From Thermodesulfobacteriales bacterium (GTDB taxonomy: Bacteria; Desulfobacterota; Thermodesulfobacteria; Thermodesulfobacteriales; Thermodesulfatatoraceae): a DNA stretch of 6,091 bases. Below, one piece after another: positions 1 through 4,468 of this stretch (position 1 is the stretch's first letter; each line of letters begins with the position of its first letter). The notes beneath the pieces are model-generated. The model ran no database searches. It was not told the DNA's origin and was given only the letters and a program-made list of their open reading frames with translations. The position numbers and the translations under genes were made by a program. The DNA is taken from NCBI GenBank assembly GCA_026985945.1, contig JALSPN010000280.1, positions 1 to 6,091 of the forward strand, given 5' to 3'.

Positions 1-491
1 AGAACGACACCCAAAGCGATGGTGATGTAGTATTTGCCAGAGGGAAAGGCGTTGGTGATCCAAAGCCCCACTATACCACCAAGGATAGAGGTCACCATGG
101 AGACGCACACCAGAGGAGCCATAATACGGATGTTAGCAAGACCCTTTCTGATAAACTGAGGGGTGGCGGAGAGGGCACTTGTAAGAGCCATAATGAGGCC
201 GGCCCCACGAATAAAATCTACACTAAAAGGGAAGAAAGCCGTGGAAAGAGGCACAAATAAAACCCCACCACCTACTCCAGAAAGGGGAGCAATGATACCG
301 ATTATAAAGGTGAAGCCAAAGAGGATCAGAGGCCACATCCACCAGACCAGACCGGATTCTTTAGCACCGGCACTCTTGAGGGCTTCGTGGGCCATTTCCG
401 CCGCACCATGTTCCTGTGCCCATGCTAGAGCCCCGGCATAGAGAAAGATCAAAACTAATAAAAACAACCACCACCGAGCTGAACCACGCAT
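1..491 (-). CDS. TauE/SafE family membrane exporter, partial (C-terminus beyond left edge)
   Basis: Reverse-strand translation from the ATG at 491 stays open to position 1 (163 complete codons). The family exports small anions, typically sulfite, sulfoacetate or other organosulfur compounds, across the inner membrane; the substrate here cannot be read from sequence. Residues about 7-25 look like a cleavable signal peptide (hydrophobic run ending A-W-A before QE). A short polar stretch (about 26-47) follows, then a first family membrane helix (about 50-70) running into the glycine-rich motif SGVGGGVLFVPL (71-82), typical of TauE/SafE. A second conserved stretch, RGAGLIMALTSALSATPQF (95-113), and a third membrane segment (about 123-145) come next. 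The start is supported by TAAGGAGG at 499-506, seven bases upstream. A full-length member would need roughly 100-250 more residues. It is separated by 241 bp from the gene upstream on the same strand and is probably its own transcription unit. The family call is firm; the substrate is unknown. Confidence 0.88.
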   Translation of the reverse strand, partial: MRGSARWWLFLLVLIFLYAGALAWAQEHGAAEMAHEALKSAGAKESGLVWWMWPLILFGFTFIIGIIAPLSGVGGGVLFVPLSTAFFPFSVDFIRGAGLIMALTSALSATPQFIRKGLANIRIMAPLVCVSMVTSILGGIVGLWITNAFPSGKYYITIALGVV

Positions 492-544
492 TTGAGAACC
501 TCCTTATTAGATTTAGCTGATTTTAATGAAAATTTTGCTGCCTC

Positions 545-573
545 CCCATAACTCTCTCATGAAACCTTGTCAA
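545..573 (-). promoter_or_regulatory. Putative sigma-70-type promoter for the TauE/SafE gene
   Basis: On the minus strand a perfect TTGACA -35 element (568-573) is followed after 17 bp by TATGGG (545-550), a weak -10 matching only its first three consensus bases. Transcription would start near 538 and give a leader of about 47 nt before the ATG at 491, including the TAAGGAGG ribosome site. The perfect -35 and ideal spacing support it; the poor -10 argues for an activator or another element. This is an inference from sequence only. Confidence 0.4.
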
Positions 574-618
574 AGGCTCCTAAAGGCCAAAAGATCCCAT
601 GGCGGCCTTTTAAGGCCG
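571..618. repeat. Cluster of short inverted repeats (AAAGGC / GGCC arms)
   Basis: AAAGGC occurs at 572-577 and again at 582-587. AAAGGCC (582-588) is complementary to GGCCTTT (604-610), giving a 7-bp stem with a 15-nt loop. A second, overlapping palindrome CGGCCTTTTAAGGCCG lies at 603-618, so the two structures are mutually exclusive. The cluster sits between ktrA and the TauE/SafE gene and touches the candidate -35 box. It could be part of a weak terminator for the ktr unit, an operator, or chance. Neither structure has a proper U-tract on the minus strand, so a terminator call is not made. Confidence 0.4.
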
Positions 619-732
619 ATTTTAGGGAGGATAAAACCCCTTGGGTCTTAAGGATTAAAGCTACCGTTATTCCATAAGCAATAAAATTGATCTTTTTGAT
701 AAGTAAGGGGCGTAAACTAAAAAAATTGTGAG

Positions 733-1386
733 TTAAATGTTTTTGGAAATGGCGGTGAGTTCTTCCTTCCGGCCTACCAGGTAAAGTTCTTCGTCTTTCT
801 CAATCACGTGATCCGCAGATGGTAAAAGGACAAGCCGGCCGGTGTGTTTGTTTCTGATAGCAATCACATAGACGTGATATTTGGAGCGGAGTTGAAGCTC
901 CTTAAAGCTTTTACCTATAAAAGCCGGCGGGGGATCTATTTGGGCCACCGAAAAGCCTGGCAGAAGGGGTAAGAAGTCCAAAATGTTGGGTGTTACCAGG
1001 CCTTGGGCTTCTTTTATGGCCGCATCCTTTTCGGGAATGACGATTTTGTCAGCTCCCAGAAGAGAAAGTATCCGGGCATGATCTTCGTCGTTGGCCTTGG
1101 CTAAAATGAATTTGCAACCAAGCTCTTTTAAATAAAGGGTTATCAGGATGCTGGCAGACAAGTCTCCGATAGCAACGACCACCCTATCGGCCTCCTGAAT
1201 GCCAAGGCCTTTCAGAACTTCTTTTCTGGTCGCATCCCCGATGATGGCTTCCGAAACATCCTCACTAATTTGTTCGATGACGTTTTCGTCTTTGTCCAGA
1301 CAGAGGACTTCCTGTTTTTCTTCTGCCAGTTTTTTGGCCAGATAAAAACCAAATTTCCCCAGACCTATGACCACAAATTTAGCCAT
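733..1386 (-). CDS. ktrA: KtrA-like potassium uptake regulatory subunit (RCK: TrkA-N plus TrkA-C)
   Basis: This 217-residue cytoplasmic protein forms the nucleotide-binding gating ring of a Ktr-type potassium uptake system and controls the KtrB pore. It is normal length for KtrA. The N-terminal Rossmann (RCK_N) domain covers about 1-135. It has the dinucleotide motif GLGKFG at 8-13 and the acidic residue D31 (LDKD) at the end of the second strand, where ribose hydroxyls of NAD(H) or adenosine of ATP/ADP bind. GDAT at 50-53 and the VVVAIG strand are also typical. The RCK_C domain (about 137-217) binds regulatory ligands, c-di-AMP in some Firmicutes, but that is not shown here. The ATG overlaps the ktrB stop by one base (TAATG), and an extended Shine-Dalgarno GAGGTGAT lies inside the ktrB end, so the two are probably translationally coupled. 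Single-RCK length separates it from the duplicated E. coli TrkA. Confidence 0.93.
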   Translation of the reverse strand: MAKFVVIGLGKFGFYLAKKLAEEKQEVLCLDKDENVIEQISEDVSEAIIGDATRKEVLKGLGIQEADRVVVAIGDLSASILITLYLKELGCKFILAKANDEDHARILSLLGADKIVIPEKDAAIKEAQGLVTPNILDFLPLLPGFSVAQIDPPPAFIGKSFKELQLRSKYHVYVIAIRNKHTGRLVLLPSADHVIEKDEELYLVGRKEELTAISKNI

Positions 1387-2741
1387 TATCCAATCATCAC
1401 CTCTTCTGACGCATAATGATACAAACGAGGGCCCTTGATTTGAGAAAGCAGAGAAAGAAGAGACAGGAGCCCTACCCTTCCACAGAACATGGCGAGAATG
1501 ACGACTATCTTTCCAAAAGAAGAGAGATGAGGGGTCAGGCCTGTTGAAAGCCCAACCGTCCCCAGGGCCGAGATGATCTCAAAAAGGGTCGCTAAAAATT
1601 CTCCGTGGGCGGCATAGAATGGAAAAGAAGGCACCGCTAAAGAAAGGAAAAAATGAAAAATAACGGCTATGGTTACCGCCGCCACGAAAAGGGTCATGGC
1701 TTTTGCTACCTGTAAGTCAGAAATGGTTCGTTTCCAAACCACAGTTTTTAAATACCCTTTCAACCTGCTCCAGGCAGTAGCCCATATTACGGCAATAGTG
1801 GTGGTTTTAATTCCACCTCCCGTAGAGCCGGGGCAAGCCCCTATAAACATCAGAAAGATAAGAAAGTAAAGGCTGTGTTCTGAAAACAAAGAAAGATCAA
1901 TAGTATTAAAACCGGCGGTCCGCGCATTGATACTATGAAAGAAAGCCGCAAAGATCTTTTTTGACAGAGAAAAATCTTTAAGAGAAGTATTCCATTCAAA
2001 GGTCAGGAGCAAACAAGTCCCTAAAAATATCAAAAAAAGATGGGTAAAAAGGGTAAGCTTAAAATGAAGGCTAAATCGCTTAGTTTTATCCCGAAAATAC
2101 TCTACAATTTCGTAAATTATGGGAAATCCGGTATTCCCTAGAAGGACACCTAAAGCCACCAAAAAAGGAACGAAAAAACCCTTTTGATATTCCACCAGTC
2201 CTCCTTCCAGGGTAGAGAAGCCAGCATTACAAAAGGCGGAGACGGCATGAAAAATGCCCTGATAAAGGGATTCAGCAAGAGAAAAACGGGGTAAAAAGCC
2301 AAGAAAGAGAAGAAACGCAAGAAAAAATTCGGAAATAATCGTATATCCAAAAATGGAAAGCAAAAGCATCTTGATATCACCATGTTTGTAAGGCAGAAAA
2401 GATTCCTGCAAAAAATAAATGCTCCTGAATCTTAAGGCCTTTTTCAAGCCGTAAACGATAAGGATGGAAAGAGTCATCACCCCCAGACCACCGATTTGAA
2501 TCAAAAAAAGGATAACCGTCTGCCCCAGACGGGTAAAATCCCTGGCCGTATTTAAGACCGTGAGTCCGGTAACGCAGACGGCGGATGTGGAAGTGAAAAG
2601 GGCGTCCAGAAAAGAAAGCTTCCCGTAATGCATCCAGGGAAGCAGGAGCAATAAAGTCCCCAGAAGATCCGTTCCCCCAAAGGAAAGGATCAAAAGGGTT
2701 GTCGGGTGTCTTAAGAGGGGAGAGATAAAGGCCAGACGCAT
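1386..2741 (-). CDS. ktrB: KtrB-like potassium channel/transporter subunit (TrkH/KtrB family)
   Basis: This 451-residue inner-membrane protein is the ion-conducting subunit that works with KtrA. It has the four membrane-pore-membrane repeats of the superfamily of K+ transporters. Pore-loop filter segments are visible with their glycines: CVTGL (G59), CNAGFS (G174), RTAGFNT (G277) and GTVGLST (G397). The flexible gate loop of the third repeat is seen as GACPGSTGGGIKTTT (301-315). The conserved pore-blocking arginine of the fourth repeat is R422 in FCGRVGLLSLL. The C-terminus YHYASEEVMIG matches the usual KtrB ending (Y-Y-E--MIG). Length is typical of KtrB and shorter than TrkH. The ATG at 2741 has only weak upstream Shine-Dalgarno matches and lies 9 nt after the stop of the Fe-S gene, suggesting reinitiation by ribosomes from that gene. 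Sodium dependence is known for Ktr systems but cannot be read here. Confidence 0.94.
   Translation of the reverse strand: MRLAFISPLLRHPTTLLILSFGGTDLLGTLLLLLPWMHYGKLSFLDALFTSTSAVCVTGLTVLNTARDFTRLGQTVILFLIQIGGLGVMTLSILIVYGLKKALRFRSIYFLQESFLPYKHGDIKMLLLSIFGYTIISEFFLAFLLFLGFLPRFSLAESLYQGIFHAVSAFCNAGFSTLEGGLVEYQKGFFVPFLVALGVLLGNTGFPIIYEIVEYFRDKTKRFSLHFKLTLFTHLFLIFLGTCLLLTFEWNTSLKDFSLSKKIFAAFFHSINARTAGFNTIDLSLFSEHSLYFLIFLMFIGACPGSTGGGIKTTTIAVIWATAWSRLKGYLKTVVWKRTISDLQVAKAMTLFVAAVTIAVIFHFFLSLAVPSFPFYAAHGEFLATLFEIISALGTVGLSTGLTPHLSSFGKIVVILAMFCGRVGLLSLLSLLSQIKGPRLYHYASEEVMIG
1396..1403 (-). promoter_or_regulatory. Ribosome binding site of ktrA, inside the ktrB coding end
   Basis: GAGGTGAT on the minus strand is an extended match to the 16S rRNA anti-Shine-Dalgarno tail. 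It ends 9 nt before the ktrA ATG at 1386. It lies within the last codons of ktrB, so ribosomes finishing ktrB pass directly over it. This supports coupled production of the two subunits. Confidence 0.6.
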
Positions 2742-2750
2742 TCTTTAGAT

Positions 2751-3281
2751 CTATCCCAGCATCTCCTGAAGTTTGATCTTTGCCTCCTCAAAGGCCTCAT
2801 CTTCAAAAAGCGGGCGGCAATCTTCAAGATTGGCTTCTCCCATGGAAAGCCTGGTAGCAAAAGCGAGACAGGTCTTTTCTCCACAGCGTCCACAATTGCT
2901 TTTGGGGAGATAGCGATAAATGGTAAGGGCCGGCGGGAGTTTTCGGGGTTCATAAGAAGGGGAAATTTCTTCTCTCTTCTTCCAGATTTCCTCAAGGAAC
3001 CGGGCCACCTTTTCTCGCAGGATTTTGCCCTCTTCGATATCCCTTACATCCGAGATGCGAACATCGTCTTTCCTTACCGCCACCTTATGCCCCTCGTATT
3101 TAAAGACCAGGACCGGCTCCTCGGGATCGAAAAAGACCACCTTTGAAACAGTGTTTAAATAAGGTAGAAGAGGAGTTAAATCCTCCTCTGCCGGGATAAT
3201 GGCCTTGTATCTGGGGCAGGTGGCGTCCACAAAACAGGAGGCTGGTTCCAGCCTGAAATCATCACGCAAGAGTTTCTCCAT
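2751..3281 (-). CDS. Small protein with C-terminal [4Fe-4S] cluster domain, function unknown
   Basis: This 176-residue, apparently soluble protein has no signal peptide or membrane helix. Its C-terminal part carries four cysteines, C130, C133, C138 and C155, spaced CxxCx4Cx16C. That is the pattern of the Fe-S cluster domain (PF04060 type) also found in RnfB and in the corrinoid iron-sulfur protein of the CODH/ACS complex, so one [4Fe-4S] cluster is expected. The N-terminal ~120 residues are not recognised; they hold two further cysteines (C16, C22) in the stretch SCFVDATCPRYK. The ATG at 3281 is chosen because AAGGAGG lies exactly seven bases upstream. A longer frame from a TTG at 3323 would cover that site and the candidate -10 box. 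It is the first gene of a unit with ktrB and ktrA, with 9 nt to ktrB. An electron-transfer or redox-sensing role is inference; no partner enzyme is visible. Confidence 0.85.
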   Translation of the reverse strand: MEKLLRDDFRLEPASCFVDATCPRYKAIIPAEEDLTPLLPYLNTVSKVVFFDPEEPVLVFKYEGHKVAVRKDDVRISDVRDIEEGKILREKVARFLEEIWKKREEISPSYEPRKLPPALTIYRYLPKSNCGRCGEKTCLAFATRLSMGEANLEDCRPLFEDEAFEEAKIKLQEMLG

Positions 3282-3288
3282 GGGAAAA

Positions 3289-3295
3289 CCTCCTT
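3289..3295 (-). promoter_or_regulatory. Ribosome binding site fixing the start of the Fe-S protein
   Basis: AAGGAGG on the minus strand lies 7 nt before the ATG at 3281. The same core and spacing precede the TauE/SafE gene. It decides between this ATG and a 14-codon-longer frame starting at a TTG (3323) that has no comparable site. Confidence 0.8.
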
Positions 3296-3313
3296 GTTTT
3301 CTTAAAGGCTTAC

Positions 3314-3319
3314 ATAATA
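3314..3319 (-). promoter_or_regulatory. Possible -10 element for the Fe-S protein / ktrBA unit
   Basis: TATTAT on the minus strand matches five of six bases of the bacterial -10 consensus. It would start transcription near 3307, about 26 nt before the ATG at 3281. No good -35 is seen; the best is TTTCCA only 15 bp upstream. It is the only candidate noted in the 196-bp divergent gap for this direction. Confidence 0.3.
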
Positions 3320-3392
3320 CCAAAATAAACCTTCTGGAAAGCTTTGAGGAAAGAAATAAGCCCTTTTCGTCCCTAGTTTTATTTATTAAAGC

Positions 3393-3422
3393 TTGGCAGA
3401 TTTTTTCTTTTTGCGCTATTTT
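3393..3422 (+). promoter_or_regulatory. Putative promoter for the inorganic pyrophosphatase gene
   Basis: TTGGCA (3393-3398) and TATTTT (3417-3422) are separated by 18 bp and placed 56 nt or more before the ATG at 3478. A T-rich spacer lies between them. An alternative pair uses TAAAAT (3433-3438) with a poorer -35 (TTGCGC at 3411-3416, 16-bp gap). Either would give a short leader ending in the AGGAGG site at 3466-3471. Confidence 0.4.
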
Positions 3423-3477
3423 AGAGCGGGTTTAAAATACCCTCGTAAAAGTCCAAAATACTGAGAGGAGGTTAAAG

Positions 3478-4401
3478 ATGGCAGCGATCGTAGTAGGACA
3501 CAAAAACCCGGACACGGATTCCATCTGTGCCGCAATTTCTCTGGCTTACCTCAAGAGTAAGTTGGGGGTAGAGGCCAAACCCGTAGCCCAGGGAGAGGTC
3601 AATCCCGAAAGCAAATTCGTGCTTGAAAAATTTGGCTTTCAGGCCCCTGAGATCGTAACCGATGCTACGGATCAAAAGATCTTTCTCGTAGATCATAGTG
3701 ATAAAGCCCAGAGCCTTGATAACCTTGAAAAGGGCGAGATTCTTGGCATTGTAGATCACCACAAGCTCGGAGATGTCACCACCCCCAATCCCATCGAGAT
3801 GTGGGTCTGGCCCGTAGGGTGCACCTGCACGGTGCTTAAGGGAATGTACGATTTTTATGGGGTAGAAATCCCCAAAGAAATCGCAGGCATTATGTGCTGT
3901 GCCATTTTGAGCGATACGGTCATTTTCAAGTCTGCCACCTGCACAGAGCAGGATGTCAAAGCTGCCGAGGCCCTGGCCAAGATTGCCGGAATCGACGATC
4001 TCAAGGCCCTTGGGCTTGAGATGTTTAAAGTAAAAAGTGCCATCGAGGGCACCCCTATCCGTGATCTCGTCTATCGGGATTACAAAGACTTCGACATGAG
4101 CGGAAACAAAGTGGGCATTGGCCAGCTTGAAGTGGTTGATCTTTCCCTGGTGGAACCTATCAAAGATCAACTTTATGAGGAGCTCCAGAAGATCAAGCAG
4201 GAAGGTGGTTATCACAGCATCTTTTTCATGCTCACCGACATCATGAAAGAGGGAACCGAGCTCCTTATCGTTTCTGATGACCCAAGTGTTGTGGAAAAGG
4301 CCTGGGGAGTAAAGCCTGAGGGTCGTTCCGTCTGGCTTGCTGGAGTTATGAGCCGTAAAAAGCAGGTTGTCCCCAACCTTGAGAAGGCCTTTGCCGGTTA
4401 A
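3478..4401 (+). CDS. ppaC: Manganese-dependent inorganic pyrophosphatase (family II, DHH)
   Basis: This cytoplasmic enzyme hydrolyses pyrophosphate to two phosphates, pulling forward PPi-releasing reactions such as nucleotide polymerisation and, in sulfate reducers, sulfate activation by ATP sulfurylase. All metal ligands of the family II active site are present at the spacing known from the Bacillus enzyme: H8, D12 and D14 in GHKNPDTDS, D72 in VDHSD, H94 in the DHH motif (93-95), and D146 in LSDT. The DHHA2 domain (about 190-307) carries the substrate-binding SRKKQVVP motif at 292-299. At 307 residues it is the compact form, without the CBS/DRTGG regulatory insert found in some homologues. 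The ATG is preceded by AGGAGG (3466-3471) six bases upstream. The gene is single, diverging from the Fe-S/ktr unit and converging on hflX. Function is confident. Confidence 0.96.
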   Translation: MAAIVVGHKNPDTDSICAAISLAYLKSKLGVEAKPVAQGEVNPESKFVLEKFGFQAPEIVTDATDQKIFLVDHSDKAQSLDNLEKGEILGIVDHHKLGDVTTPNPIEMWVWPVGCTCTVLKGMYDFYGVEIPKEIAGIMCCAILSDTVIFKSATCTEQDVKAAEALAKIAGIDDLKALGLEMFKVKSAIEGTPIRDLVYRDYKDFDMSGNKVGIGQLEVVDLSLVEPIKDQLYEELQKIKQEGGYHSIFFMLTDIMKEGTELLIVSDDPSVVEKAWGVKPEGRSVWLAGVMSRKKQVVPNLEKAFAG

Positions 4402-4402
4402 A

Positions 4403-4416
4403 GGATTTTAAAATCC
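4403..4416. repeat. Perfect 14-bp palindrome after the ppaC stop
   Basis: GGATTTTAAAATCC is fully self-complementary. It begins one base after the ppaC stop codon and lies just before the terminator stem. With no loop it would not form a stable RNA hairpin, so it may be a protein site or chance in an AT-rich spacer. Confidence 0.45.
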
Positions 4417-4422
4417 AATTTT

Positions 4423-4447
4423 AAAAGCCCCCGCGATGGGGGCTTTT
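4423..4447. terminator. Bidirectional Rho-independent terminator between ppaC and hflX
   Basis: A perfect 10-bp stem, AAAAGCCCCC (4423-4432) and GGGGGCTTTT (4438-4447), encloses the five-base loop GCGAT. On the plus strand it is followed by more T (TTTTTT from 4444), a classic terminator for ppaC, 21 nt after its stop. Read on the minus strand the stem ends in TTTT and AT-rich sequence, so it can also end hflX transcription, whose stop lies 21 nt away. Confidence 0.92.
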
Positions 4448-4468
4448 TTATTTGGGACCTGAGGTCTA

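Noticed and set aside
163..441. Plus-strand frame of 92 codons
   Set aside because: It is antisense to the clear TauE/SafE frame and has no family-like features.
633..649. Possible terminator for the ktr unit (AAGACCC-AAG-GGGTTTT on the minus strand)
   Set aside because: The stem is only 7 bp with a G-U pair, a three-base loop, and its T residues are used up inside the stem; too weak to call.
3282..3323. Fourteen-codon N-terminal extension of the Fe-S protein from a TTG
   Set aside because: The strong AAGGAGG site points to the ATG at 3281, and the extension covers that site and a candidate -10 box.
3414..3442. Two small inverted repeats (CGCT/AGCG and GGGT/ACCC) near the ppaC promoter
   Set aside because: Arms of four bases are expected by chance in a region of this size.
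3282..3477. Riboswitch (for example a c-di-AMP type) upstream of the ktr unit
   Set aside because: The likely leader is only about 26 nt and no conserved riboswitch core or terminator was seen in the 196-bp gap.
3472..4215. Minus-strand frame of 247 codons opposite ppaC
   Set aside because: It is a long antisense shadow; the plus-strand frame has every family II pyrophosphatase ligand.
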